This document shows, piece by piece, positions 1 to 8,055 of a DNA stretch of 64,000 nt. A program made the position numbers and the translations under genes. The notes beneath the pieces are model-generated. The model saw nothing but the letters and a program-made list of their open reading frames with translations, searched no databases and had not been told where the DNA came from. How positions within the stretch are numbered: the stretch's first letter is position 1; each line of letters opens with the position of its first letter. The stretch spans positions 48,088-112,087 of the forward strand of contig NZ_JAQMWP010000027.1 in the NCBI RefSeq assembly GCF_030403745.1, in the 5' to 3' direction. The stretch is from Streptomyces sp. S.PB5. Lineage in GTDB: Bacteria > Actinomycetota > Actinomycetes > Streptomycetales > Streptomycetaceae.

Positions 1-1
1 C

Positions 2-1858
2 AAGTACGGCTCGATCGACAAGTCCGTCATCAACAGCCCCGCCCACCAGCAGCTGGCGCGCAAGGCGGCGACCGAGGGTGCGGTGCTGCTCAAGAACCAG
101 GCGGGCGCGCTGCCGCTGAAGAAGTCGCAGAAGGACGTGGCCGTGGTCGGCCCCCTCGCCGACACCCTCTACACCGACTGGTACTCGGGCACGCTGCCGT
201 ACGCGGTCACGCCCGCCGAGGGCATCGCGGCCAAGCTCGGCACCGATGTCGCGACCAGCGAGGGCGTCGACCGGATCGCGCTGAAGAACGCGGCGACGGG
301 CAAGTACGTCACGGCGGGGACGGACACGGACGGCGAGCCGTTGAAGGAAGCCGAAGAGACCGGCACGGCAACGCAGTTCGACGTCTCCGACTGGGGCGGC
401 GGCGTGGTCACCCTGCGCTCGGCCGCCAACGGCAAGTACGTCGGCTACAACTGGAGCAGCTTCGTCAACGACCAGGTCCAGCCCGGCGGTTGGTTCGCCC
501 AGCAGCAGTTCGGGCTGGAGCAGCAGAGCGACGGCACCTACCTCCTCCGGTACGCCGGTTACGAGACCGAGGAACCCTGGTGGGGCAACCCGGTCTACCT
601 CGGTCCGACCGGCACGGACGGCACGCTCGGCCTGGTGGCCAAGGAGCAGGCCGCCCACTACACGAAGGACGTCGTCCGCAGCGGCGTCGACGAGGCCGTG
701 GCCGCCGTCAAGGGCAAGGACTCGGCGGTCGTGGTCGTCGGCTCCAACCCGGCGATCAACGGCCGCGAGGCCCACGACCGCACCGACATGGGCCTGGCTC
801 CGGCACAGGAAGCCCTGGTCAGAGCGGTCCTCAAGGCCAACCCGCACACGGTCGTGATCGTCGAGAACAGCTACCCGACCACCCTCGGCGCCCTCCAGCA
901 GGAGGTCCCGGCGCTCCTGTGGACCTCCCACGCGGGCCAGGAGACCGGCAACGCCCTGGCGGACCTGCTGTACGGCGATGCCAACCCGTCGGGCCGCCTC
1001 ACCCAGACCTGGTACCGCTCGGAGTCGGACCTCCCGTCGATCCTCGACTACGACATCATCAAGTCCGACCGCACCTACCAGTACTTCAAGGGCAGCCCGC
1101 TCTACCCCTTCGGCCACGGGCTCTCCTACACGTCCTTCCGCTACGGCCCGCTGAAGCCGGTGCCCGGCGGCTACGAGGTCAAGGTCACCAACACCGGCCC
1201 CCGCTCCGGCGCCGAGGTCGTCCAGCTCTACGCCCACCAGCGCGTCTCCCGCGACAAGCAGCCCCTGAAGCAGCTGGAGGCCTTCCAGCGGGTGACGCTG
1301 AAGCCGGGCGAGACGAAGGCGGTCAAGCTGAAGCTGACGAAGAAGGACCTCGCGCACTGGGACGTCACCCGCTCCAAGTGGGTGGTGGAGAGCGGCACTT
1401 ACGACATCCTGGTGGGCTCCTCCTCCGCCGACATCCGCGCCCGCACGACCTGGCAGGTGTCCGGCGAGACCATCCCGGCCCGCGATCTGACCCGTACGAC
1501 CCGCGCCGAGAACTTCGACGACTACGAGGGCACGCGTCTCGTCGACGAGTCGAAGGAGCGGGGTACGGCGGTGGGGGCCGCGGCAGGCAGCGCGTGGCTG
1601 AAGTTCGCGGACGCCCGACTGGGCTCGGGCGCCGACGAGTTCACCGCACGCGTGGCCGGCGCCGCGGGCACGGTCGAGGTCCGGCTGGGCTCCCCGACCG
1701 GCACCCTCGTCGGTACGGCGGCCTTCGGCGGCACCTCGTCGCCGTACACCTATGAGACGGTGACCGCCGGTCTCTCGCGGGCGGCGAAGGGCCGTACCGA
1801 TGTGTATCTGGTCCTGAGGGGGGAGGGCCTGCGCCTGGCGATGTTCAGTCTGCGCTGA
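2..1858 (+). CDS. Glycoside hydrolase family 3 enzyme, C-terminal part (5' end outside window)
   Basis: The reading frame is open from the left edge, so the N-terminal barrel with the catalytic nucleophile is missing here. The visible part begins at the GH3 linker (AATEGAVLLKNQ), followed by the GH3 C-terminal alpha/beta sandwich (TSHAGQETGNALADLLYG, then YPFGHGLSYTSF). Inside that sandwich, at about residues 85-220 of the visible part, is an inserted Gly/Trp-rich beta module (repeated NGKYV-like strands) that resembles a fascin/beta-trefoil fold. An Fn3-like domain follows (NTGPRSGAEVVQLY), then a C-terminal module with ENFDDYEGT and YETVTAGL strands typical of CBM6-like carbohydrate binding. 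The likely role is secreted beta-glucosidase or beta-xylosidase. Substrate cannot be told without the N-terminus. It converges on dacB. Confidence 0.9.
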   Translation, partial: KYGSIDKSVINSPAHQQLARKAATEGAVLLKNQAGALPLKKSQKDVAVVGPLADTLYTDWYSGTLPYAVTPAEGIAAKLGTDVATSEGVDRIALKNAATGKYVTAGTDTDGEPLKEAEETGTATQFDVSDWGGGVVTLRSAANGKYVGYNWSSFVNDQVQPGGWFAQQQFGLEQQSDGTYLLRYAGYETEEPWWGNPVYLGPTGTDGTLGLVAKEQAAHYTKDVVRSGVDEAVAAVKGKDSAVVVVGSNPAINGREAHDRTDMGLAPAQEALVRAVLKANPHTVVIVENSYPTTLGALQQEVPALLWTSHAGQETGNALADLLYGDANPSGRLTQTWYRSESDLPSILDYDIIKSDRTYQYFKGSPLYPFGHGLSYTSFRYGPLKPVPGGYEVKVTNTGPRSGAEVVQLYAHQRVSRDKQPLKQLEAFQRVTLKPGETKAVKLKLTKKDLAHWDVTRSKWVVESGTYDILVGSSSADIRARTTWQVSGETIPARDLTRTTRAENFDDYEGTRLVDESKERGTAVGAAAGSAWLKFADARLGSGADEFTARVAGAAGTVEVRLGSPTGTLVGTAAFGGTSSPYTYETVTAGLSRAAKGRTDVYLVLRGEGLRLAMFSLR

Positions 1859-1930
1859 GACCGCCGCGTGGCGCAGGCCCGATGCCTCGAACTCCCTGAG
1901 CGGGTCGGGCGAAGTCCGCTGCGGCTCACC

Positions 1931-2020
1931 CGCGCCCCAAAGGGGCGCGGGGCTGTATCCATGTGCGGCTCCGCCGCGGGGCGCGACCAGCCACGGCGGC
2001 GCCGCAGACAAACGACGGCC
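1931..2020. repeat. Streptomyces-type interspersed palindromic intergenic repeat
   Basis: Between two convergent genes lies a run of short palindromes: GCGCCCC-AAA-GGGGCGC, then GCGGCTCCGCCGC, then GCGCGACCAGCCACGGCG. This wording (GGGGCGCGGGG...GCGCGACCAGCCACG) is familiar to me as a repeat scattered between Streptomyces genes. The GCGCCCC hairpin could serve as a terminator for both neighbours. The repeat identity is from memory; the palindromes are seen directly. Confidence 0.6.
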
Positions 2021-2045
2021 CATCGCCGTACATCCAGCGAAGCGC

Positions 2046-3602
2046 TTAGCAGAGCACGGGCTTGCGCCAGGCGCACTCGAGGTCGCCGCCCCGGGCCGAC
2101 TTCGGCTCGACCAGCGTGGCGGCCTCCTCGGTCGACTTCGCGAGCGTGACCACGATGGCGTCCTCCAACGGCTTCACGGAGGACGCCAGGTAGTTGTTGA
2201 GGACGATGCTGAAGACCAGTTCACGGCCGTCGGCGCCCGTGACGTACCCGGAGAGCCCGGACGCCCCCGTCAACGAGCCCGTCTTCGCACGGGCGTTGAG
2301 CGCGGCGGGCGTCCCGCACATCCGCGAGCGCAGGGTGCCCCCGACGAACCGGTCCGGATCACAGGCGACCGGCAACGAGCGCTCCCAGTCCGCGTACCAG
2401 GGCTCGGCGCGCACGGCGAGCAGCAGCTTCACGAACTGGACGGCGGGGAAGTTGTCCCTGCGCGACAGCCCCGACCCGTCGACCTGCCGCACCTTGGTCA
2501 CGTCGACGCCGACGCCCTTGAGGTATCCGGTGATCGCGGCGAGCCCGGCGCTCCAGGTCCCCTGCTTCGACACCTCGTACCCCATGGCCTTGGTGAGGAT
2601 CTCGGCGTGCATGTTGTTGGAGAGCTTCATGAACGGGACGAGCAGGTCCTTGAGCGGCATGGAGTCGTGCGTGGCCAGCCGTTTGGCGGTGGCCGGAGTC
2701 TGGCGTCCCGGCCGGGTCGGCCCGGTGACCTTGACCCCGTGGTCGGCGAGCGCGTCCCGGAAGACGGCGGCCGCGTATCCGGTGGGCTCCCACACGGTCG
2801 CCCACTGCTTGGTACCGGCGCCGCCCACGGGCGTCGTACCGCTGACGACGATCCTGTTGGTGCCGTGCTCGCGCTCGACGGAGAGGGCGTTCGCGCCTCC
2901 GGCGGCCACCGTCGTGGCCCGTACGTCGATGTCGACGTAGTCGGTGTCGGGCGTGACGGTGACGACGGGCTTGTCCCCCGCCGCCGCGCCCGGTGCGACC
3001 GTCACGATGACGGTCCCGGTGTCGTAGTCGGTGTCCGGCGCCACGCTGAGCGCGCTGATCTGCGCCGCGTAGTAGTAGGGCTCGTCGTCGTTGGCCCAGT
3101 CGCTGCCGAGCCGCTGGGTGTCGAACCGGGTGTCGTCGGCGATCAGCCGGCCCTCGACGCGGGTGACACCGGAGGCGGCGACCTGCGCGGCGAGCTCGTC
3201 GTAGTCGGCGGCGAGCAGGGTCGGGTCCCCGGTGCCGCGCAGATACAGATCACCGCGGAGCACGGACCCGTACCGCCGTCCGCCGGCCAGCACATCGGTG
3301 GTGAACCGGTGGTCGGGGCCGAGGATCTCCATCGCCGCGGCCGAGGTGGGCAGCTTGGTGTTGGAGGCGGGCATCAGACGCGTGCTCGGCAGATGCTGGT
3401 ACAGCACCTCACCGCTGGCCGCGTCGGCGACGACGACACTCGCCACCCCGCCCTCCATCCGGGTGTCGCCGAGGACGGTGTCGATGGCCTCGGGCAGACC
3501 GGAGCGGTCGGCGTCCGCTCCGGCCGGTGCGCCGGGGCCGAGGAGGGCGGCGGCGAGCGCCACGGTGACGGCCCAAGTCCACTTGGTTCTATGGGGGTTC
3601 AT
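2046..3602 (-). CDS. dacB: D-alanyl-D-alanine carboxypeptidase/endopeptidase (PBP4, peptidase S13)
   Basis: This 518-residue secreted penicillin-binding protein trims D-Ala from muropeptides or cleaves cross-links in the wall. An N-terminal signal peptide (basic start, then AVTVALAAALLG) precedes the mature enzyme. The three active-site motifs of the serine penicillin-recognising family are present and well spaced: SNTK at 80-83 (nucleophile Ser80), SNN at 328-330 and KTG at 440-442. The roughly 250-residue insertion between motifs 1 and 2 is the hallmark of class C low-mass PBPs. The ATG start gives a complete signal peptide. It is convergent with the GH3 gene and 46 bp downstream of the esterase on the same strand. 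The symbol is by family; the exact name varies among actinobacteria. Confidence 0.92.
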   Translation of the reverse strand: MNPHRTKWTWAVTVALAAALLGPGAPAGADADRSGLPEAIDTVLGDTRMEGGVASVVVADAASGEVLYQHLPSTRLMPASNTKLPTSAAAMEILGPDHRFTTDVLAGGRRYGSVLRGDLYLRGTGDPTLLAADYDELAAQVAASGVTRVEGRLIADDTRFDTQRLGSDWANDDEPYYYAAQISALSVAPDTDYDTGTVIVTVAPGAAAGDKPVVTVTPDTDYVDIDVRATTVAAGGANALSVEREHGTNRIVVSGTTPVGGAGTKQWATVWEPTGYAAAVFRDALADHGVKVTGPTRPGRQTPATAKRLATHDSMPLKDLLVPFMKLSNNMHAEILTKAMGYEVSKQGTWSAGLAAITGYLKGVGVDVTKVRQVDGSGLSRRDNFPAVQFVKLLLAVRAEPWYADWERSLPVACDPDRFVGGTLRSRMCGTPAALNARAKTGSLTGASGLSGYVTGADGRELVFSIVLNNYLASSVKPLEDAIVVTLAKSTEEAATLVEPKSARGGDLECAWRKPVLC

Positions 3603-3648
3603 GGCAGCCGAGCATTCCGGATCTCGGCGCCCGTCACCAGAACGCGTC

Positions 3649-4614
3649 TCAGCCGTTCAGCCCCCACGCGGCACCCATCCGGTGGGCGGCGCACAGATTC
3701 ACGTCGAGGATGTACGCCCCGGCCGTCCCGCACTGCTCGCTCCCGCTCCCGGGGTCGACCGGCTGCCCGTGCCCCATCCCGGTGACGCTGTACGTCTCCA
3801 CGACGGCGGCACCGCCCGCGTCCCGGTACGTCCTGTGCGGATACCCGGCGACGGTGTCGCTGACGTCCGCGGTCTGATCGGTCCCGTGCACATCCGTCCA
3901 CTGCTCGACCAGGTCGGTCATGTTGACGGGCTTCACGGTGTAGTCGGCGCTCCCCTGGAAGGCGACCAGCGTCGGCCAGGGCCCGGCGTACCCGGCCCGC
4001 GCCGCCCGCACCCGGTCACCCCACTGGTCCGGCGTCTGCGTGGCCCCGACGTACATGCACACATACGGCGACCCGGCGGCCTGCGCACACCCGTACGGCA
4101 GCCCGGCGACGATCCCGCCCGCGGCGAACTTCTCCGGGTACGCGGCCATCATCACGGCGGCGAACCCGCCCCCCGCGGACAGCCCGGTGACATACACCCG
4201 GCCCCCGGCGACATCGGCGACCTGCCGGTCCACCATCTGCGCGACGGACGCGGCCTCGCCCTGACCGCGCGCGATGTCGCCGCTCTGGAACCAGTTGAAG
4301 CAGAGCGAGGCGTTGTTGGCGGACTGCTGCTGCGGCAGGACGACGGAGAAGCCCCAGCGGTCGGCGAGCTGCGTCCAGCCGCTGCCGGTGCCGTATCCGG
4401 AGGCGTTCTGGGTGCAGCCGTGCAGCGCGACGACGATGGGCCGCCCGGCGGGCAGCCCGTCGGGGACGTACCGGAACATGCGCAGGGCACCGGGGTTGGT
4501 GCCGAACCCGGTGACCTCCTGGAGGGAGGCGGCGGAGGCGGGCGCGGGCGTGAGGAGGACGGCGAGGAGGGCCGTCAGGACGGTGAGCAGGGTCGCGGCT
4601 CTGGTCTGTGTCAT
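3649..4614 (-). CDS. Secreted PHB depolymerase-family esterase (alpha/beta hydrolase)
   Basis: The protein has 321 residues from the chosen ATG, which gives a clean signal peptide (MTQTRAATLLTVLTALLAV... ending near ASA). The frame is open 35 codons further upstream, but that extension is unlike a secretion signal. The mature part is an alpha/beta hydrolase of the LpqC/PHB-depolymerase esterase type. It has VALHGC near the oxyanion hole, a nucleophile elbow GLSAGGG, and a C-terminal TGMGHGQPVDPG segment carrying the likely catalytic His. Cysteines (HGCTQ, LCFNW, YGCAQ, YVCMY, EQCG, NLCAAH) suggest disulfides as expected outside the cell. Relatives include PHB depolymerases, feruloyl and acetylxylan esterases, so the substrate is uncertain. 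Confidence 0.85.
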   Translation of the reverse strand: MTQTRAATLLTVLTALLAVLLTPAPASAASLQEVTGFGTNPGALRMFRYVPDGLPAGRPIVVALHGCTQNASGYGTGSGWTQLADRWGFSVVLPQQQSANNASLCFNWFQSGDIARGQGEAASVAQMVDRQVADVAGGRVYVTGLSAGGGFAAVMMAAYPEKFAAGGIVAGLPYGCAQAAGSPYVCMYVGATQTPDQWGDRVRAARAGYAGPWPTLVAFQGSADYTVKPVNMTDLVEQWTDVHGTDQTADVSDTVAGYPHRTYRDAGGAAVVETYSVTGMGHGQPVDPGSGSEQCGTAGAYILDVNLCAAHRMGAAWGLNG

Positions 4615-4705
4615 GAGGAGGGACCGTAGAAGCGTGAACGACCCGTCGATATGGGTCCGCACACCACAACAGGCGCGCCGGCCATGGTGGCCGGTCCGGC
4701 ATGAC

Positions 4706-4739
4706 AAAGGCCCCGCCACTCGAAAGCGGCGGAGCCTTT
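4706..4739 (-). terminator. Hairpin terminator downstream of tmRNA
   Basis: A near-perfect stem AAAGGC(T/C)CCGCC...GGCGGGGCCTTT with a loop of about ten bases lies 32 bp beyond the 3' end of the tmRNA gene on its strand. There is no long T tract, as is common in Streptomyces. Confidence 0.7.
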
Positions 4740-4770
4740 GCCCACATGGGGTTGTCCCCTGAGGGACGAG

Positions 4771-5173
4771 TGGAGATGGCGGGAATCGAACCCGCGTCCA
4801 ACGGTGCGGAACCAGGGCTTCTCCGTGTGCAGTTCGCTGTGATTTTCTCGGCCCCGGCGATCACGCGAACAAGTCGCCGACGGGCCCAGTCACTGTTTGA
4901 TTTCCCTCTTCACCCCGTGACCGGGATCAAGGTTTAGTCCCCTAGCTGATGCCAGGATCCGGGTCGGGAACAGCCCCGGGCTGACACTCCCTTAAGTAAG
5001 GGGCAGTTGCCTAGTTACCTGAGATCAGGCAGCGAGGGCGAACTGCGTCGCCTTGGGAGAATCGCTCTTGATAGTGGCGATTATTTTTTTCGGCCTGTGG
5101 TTTACGAGATCATGGCCGCTTCCTCGACACGCTTCCCCTGCCTCGACATCCGCTGTCGAAACCGATCATCCCC
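4771..5173 (-). ncRNA. ssrA: Transfer-messenger RNA (tmRNA)
   Basis: Read on the minus strand, the gene begins GGGGATGATCGGTTTCGACA, the conserved tmRNA 5' end. It finishes with a T-arm/acceptor GGTTCGATTCCCGCC-ATCTCC-A. The first seven bases GGGGATG pair with CATCTCC at the 3' end (one G-U), closing the tRNA-like domain. CCA is not encoded and must be added. The internal tag frame ends ALAA-stop. Length is about 403 nt without CCA. It rescues stalled ribosomes together with SmpB, encoded just upstream on the same strand. Confidence 0.96.
5025..5078 (-). other. tmRNA proteolysis-tag reading frame
   Basis: Following a run of A and AATAATC on the minus strand, the frame reads GCC ACT ATC AAG ... 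GCT GCC TGA. This gives the tag ATIKSDSPKATQFALAA (17 residues including the first Ala codon) and a TGA stop. The terminal ALAA is the degron recognised by Clp proteases. The resume codon is inferred from position after the A-rich segment. Confidence 0.8.
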
Positions 5174-5218
5174 ATGTTGTTTTTTCAAAGCATGCACCTT
5201 CGGTGAGGTGCACGGCCC

Positions 5219-5249
5219 ATCCTACGTGACCAACGTACGACGGTGCCAG
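5219..5249 (-). promoter_or_regulatory. Possible housekeeping promoter for ssrA
   Basis: On the minus strand CTGGCA (5244-5249) and TAGGAT (5219-5224) are spaced 19 bp apart, about 45 nt upstream of the mature tmRNA 5' end. A small stem TGCACCT/AGGTGCA (5193-5212) sits in the predicted 5' leader. The spacer is one or two bases longer than ideal, so this is a plausible but unproven promoter. Confidence 0.4.
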
Positions 5250-5256
5250 CCTATTC

Positions 5257-5811
5257 CTACTGGCCCCGCTGCTTCCGCTTCGCCGCAGCGATCGCCCGGT
5301 CCGACTCCCGCCGGTCCTGCTTCTCGCGCAGGGTCTGCCGCTTGTCGTACTCCTTCTTTCCTCGCGCGAGCGCGATCTCGGCCTTGGCCCGGCCGTCCTT
5401 GAAGTACACGGCGAGGGGCACGATCGTGTGACCCGTCTCCTGGGACTTGGACTCCAGCTTGTCGATCTCCTCGCGGTGCAGCAGCAGCTTGCGCTTGCGG
5501 CGCGCGGAGTGGTTGGTCCAGGTGCCCTGCGCGTACTCGGGGATGTGGGCGTTGTGCAGCCACGCCTCGCCCCCGTCGATCTGGACGAAGCCGTCGGTCA
5601 GCGAGGTCCGCCCCTGGCGCAGCGACTTCACCTCGGTGCCGGTCAGCACGATGCCGGCCTCGTAGGTGTCGATGATCGCGTAGTCGTGGCGGGCCTTCTT
5701 GTTCTGGGCGACGATCTTCTTCTTGCCGCCCTTCTCGCCGTCCTGCGCCTTCGCGCCCCCGCCGCCCTGCTTGGGCTGGGACTCCTTCGGTACGTACATT
5801 CCCTTGCTCAT
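5257..5811 (-). CDS. smpB: SsrA-binding protein SmpB
   Basis: SmpB binds the tRNA-like domain of tmRNA and delivers it to stalled ribosomes. The core is unmistakable: QNKKARHDY, DTYEAGIVLTGTEVKSLRQG, DGFVQIDGGEAWLHNAHIPEY, and the basic tail EKQDRRESDRAIAAAKRKQR that enters the decoding centre. The start was placed at MSKGMYVPKE. An in-frame ATG lies four codons upstream (5823) and another at MYVPKE three codons downstream of the chosen one; none has a strong ribosome-binding site. From the chosen start it has 184 residues, a little longer than usual because of a Lys/Gly-rich N-terminal extension, a known actinobacterial feature. It lies directly upstream of ssrA on the same strand. Confidence 0.96.
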   Translation of the reverse strand: MSKGMYVPKESQPKQGGGGAKAQDGEKGGKKKIVAQNKKARHDYAIIDTYEAGIVLTGTEVKSLRQGRTSLTDGFVQIDGGEAWLHNAHIPEYAQGTWTNHSARRKRKLLLHREEIDKLESKSQETGHTIVPLAVYFKDGRAKAEIALARGKKEYDKRQTLREKQDRRESDRAIAAAKRKQRGQ

Positions 5812-5857
5812 AGTGCCGTCCATTTTCGCACTACGGAGGGGGTGCGGGGGAAGTCGT

Positions 5858-7027
5858 TTACGACTGGGGGCCCAGCCCGCTGAGCACCGTCTCGGCCCGC
5901 TCGATGACCCGCTGGTCCGCGTCCAGGTCGGGCGTGATGCCCTTGCCGTCGACGCCCCGCCCGGAGGGGGTGCGGTAGTGCCCGACGGTCAGCTCGGCGA
6001 CGGAGCCGTCGGGGAGTCTGCTCGGCATCTGGACCGAGCCCTTGCCGAAGGTGCGGGAGCCCACGACGACCGCCCGCCCCCGGTCCTGCAGTGCGCCGGT
6101 GAGCAGCTCGGCCGCGCTCATCGTGCCGCCGTCGACGAGCGCGACCAGGGGTCTGGTGGTGTCACCGCCGGGTTCGGCGTGCAGGGCCTGCTGGGCGCCT
6201 TCGACGTCGTACGTGGCGACGAGGCCGCCGTCGAGGAAGGCGGAGGCGGCGGTGACGGCCTCGGTGACCAGGCCGCCGGAGTTGCCGCGCAGGTCGAGGA
6301 CGATGCCGGAGGCGGCGGGGGCCTGGCGTACCGCGGTGCGGACGGCGTCGCCGGAGCCCTTGGTGAAGGAGTCGATCTTGATGACGGTGATTCCGTCGGC
6401 GAGTTTTCGAACGGTGACCGACTCCGTGGACAGACTGGCCCGGCGCAGGGTTTCGGTCCACACGCGCGTACCGCGCTCCAGCCCGAGCGTCACGGTCGTA
6501 CCGGCGGCCGCGTCCTTGGCGTCACCGCGCAGTAAGGAGACCACCTCGGTGACCGGCCGTCCGTCGACCTTCTCCCCGTCGACACTGCGCAGCCGGTCCC
6601 CGGCCCGGACCCCGGCGGCGGCCGCGGGCGACCCCGCGCGCACCTTGGTGACCTCGATACGGCCGTCCCGCTCGCGCCGGGCCCACAGCCCCACGCCGGT
6701 GTACCGGCCGTCGAGGGCCTCCTCGAACTCCTCGTACTCCCCCTGGGAGTACACGGCCCCCCACCGGTCCCCGCTCCGGCTGACGGCCCGCTCGGCGGCC
6801 TCCATGGGCGACTTCCCGGCGGCCATCGCCTCCTCGGCGGCCTCGGCGACCTTCTCGTGATGCCCGGCCGGAGCGGTTGAACCGCCCCTGTCCTGGGCCG
6901 TTTTCCGGTCGCCTTCGGGCAGCGAGCCCGTCGCCGCCCCCGCGACCAGCACACTCGCGAAAACCAATGTCAGGGCCGCCCCGCGGCCGAAGCGGCGGGG
7001 CTGACAGAACAGGTCTCGGCCTGACAT
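5858..7027 (-). CDS. S41 family C-terminal processing protease with PDZ domain
   Basis: This 389-residue exported or membrane-anchored serine protease has an N-terminal hydrophobic segment (ALTLVFASVLVAGAATG, 18-34). A PDZ domain follows at about 107-190 (AGVRAGDRLRSVDGEKV). The S41 catalytic domain has the conserved DLRGNSGGL strand, the nucleophile Ser304 in DGGTMSAAELL and the general base Lys329 in RTFGKGSVQ. It resembles Prc/CtpA proteases that cleave C-terminal tails of envelope proteins. It lies between ftsX and smpB on the same strand, but a hairpin separates it from ftsX, so it probably has its own promoter. Its substrates are unknown. Confidence 0.92.
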   Translation of the reverse strand: MSGRDLFCQPRRFGRGAALTLVFASVLVAGAATGSLPEGDRKTAQDRGGSTAPAGHHEKVAEAAEEAMAAGKSPMEAAERAVSRSGDRWGAVYSQGEYEEFEEALDGRYTGVGLWARRERDGRIEVTKVRAGSPAAAAGVRAGDRLRSVDGEKVDGRPVTEVVSLLRGDAKDAAAGTTVTLGLERGTRVWTETLRRASLSTESVTVRKLADGITVIKIDSFTKGSGDAVRTAVRQAPAASGIVLDLRGNSGGLVTEAVTAASAFLDGGLVATYDVEGAQQALHAEPGGDTTRPLVALVDGGTMSAAELLTGALQDRGRAVVVGSRTFGKGSVQMPSRLPDGSVAELTVGHYRTPSGRGVDGKGITPDLDADQRVIERAETVLSGLGPQS

Positions 7028-7051
7028 GCGGGTGAGTCTAGGACAACGCGA

Positions 7052-7083
7052 AGGGCCGCACGGTCGGTTGACCGTACGGCCCT
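7052..7083 (-). terminator. Terminator of the ftsE-ftsX operon
   Basis: A strong stem AGGGCCG-x-ACGGTC / GACCGT-x-CGGCCCT with a GGTT loop and one internal mismatch follows the ftsX stop codon and precedes the S41 protease gene. Confidence 0.7.
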
Positions 7084-7094
7084 CTTGGCGTGTG

Positions 7095-8012
7095 TCACAC
7101 CTTCAGGTACTTGCGCAACGCGAAAAACGCCGCCATGGCAGGCATCAGAAGGCTGGTCGCCAGGATGAGCGGGAGTTTCGTCAGTACGGCGTCCCAGCCG
7201 ATGAAGTTGATCAGATTCAGCTTCTCGGAGAGGGCCAGGCCGTGGTCGATGATGAAGTACCGGGCGACCACGAGGAATCCGCAGGCGACCGTGCCTCCGA
7301 TCAGCCCGGCGACCGCGGCCTCCATGATGAACGGGGCCTGGATGTAGAAGCCCGAGGCGCCGACCAGGCGCATGATTCCGGTTTCGCGCCGGCGGCTGAA
7401 CGCCGAGACACGCACCGTGTTGACGATCAGCATCAGGGCGACGACGAGCATGAGCGCCATGACCGCACGGGCGGCCCAGTTCATGCCGTTGAGGAGGCCG
7501 AAGAGGTTGTCCAGGATGCCCTTCTGGTCCTGCACGGACTGCACCCCGTCCCGGCCGTCGAAGGCGGTCGCGACGACCTGGTACTTCTCCGGGTCCTTCA
7601 GCTTGATGCGGTACGACTCCTGCATCTGGTCCGGCGTGAGGGAGGCGGCCAGCGGGGAGTCGCCGAACTGCTCCTTGTAGTGCTTGTAGGCCTCGTCCTG
7701 GGACTCGTAGGTGACCTTCTCGACGACCGACATCTTGTCGAGGTCGCCGAGGATCTCCTTCTTCTGGTCCGCGGTGACCGCGCCCTTGGCGCAGTTGGGG
7801 TCGGACTCGGCATCGCTCTTGTTGCAGAGGAAGACCGAGACGTTGACCTTGTCGTACCAGTAGCCCTTCATGGTGCTGACCTGGTCGCTCATCAGGAGCG
7901 AACCGCCGAACAGGGCCAGGGACAGGGCTACGGAGACGATGACCGCGAAGGTCATCGTCAGATTGCGGCGGAGACCGACACCGATCTCGGAGAGTACGAA
8001 CTGGGCGCGCAT
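7095..8012 (-). CDS. ftsX: Cell division protein FtsX (ABC-type permease component)
   Basis: FtsX forms the membrane half of the FtsEX complex, which couples ATP hydrolysis to activation of cell-wall hydrolases during division and sporulation. The chosen ATG (MRAQFVLSEIG) gives 305 residues, the length I recall for Streptomyces FtsX. An upstream ATG would overlap ftsE. The protein has a first membrane helix (about 20-42), a large extracytoplasmic domain with two Cys (FLCNKS, PNCAKG) and three C-terminal helices with the FtsX core sequence AVMALMLVVALMLIVNTVR. It starts 43 bp after ftsE on the same strand and ends before a hairpin terminator. Confidence 0.95.
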   Translation of the reverse strand: MRAQFVLSEIGVGLRRNLTMTFAVIVSVALSLALFGGSLLMSDQVSTMKGYWYDKVNVSVFLCNKSDAESDPNCAKGAVTADQKKEILGDLDKMSVVEKVTYESQDEAYKHYKEQFGDSPLAASLTPDQMQESYRIKLKDPEKYQVVATAFDGRDGVQSVQDQKGILDNLFGLLNGMNWAARAVMALMLVVALMLIVNTVRVSAFSRRRETGIMRLVGASGFYIQAPFIMEAAVAGLIGGTVACGFLVVARYFIIDHGLALSEKLNLINFIGWDAVLTKLPLILATSLLMPAMAAFFALRKYLKV

Positions 8013-8055
8013 GGCGACGGGTTGAGCCTTTCCGTGGACGTGTGCGAGGTACCGG

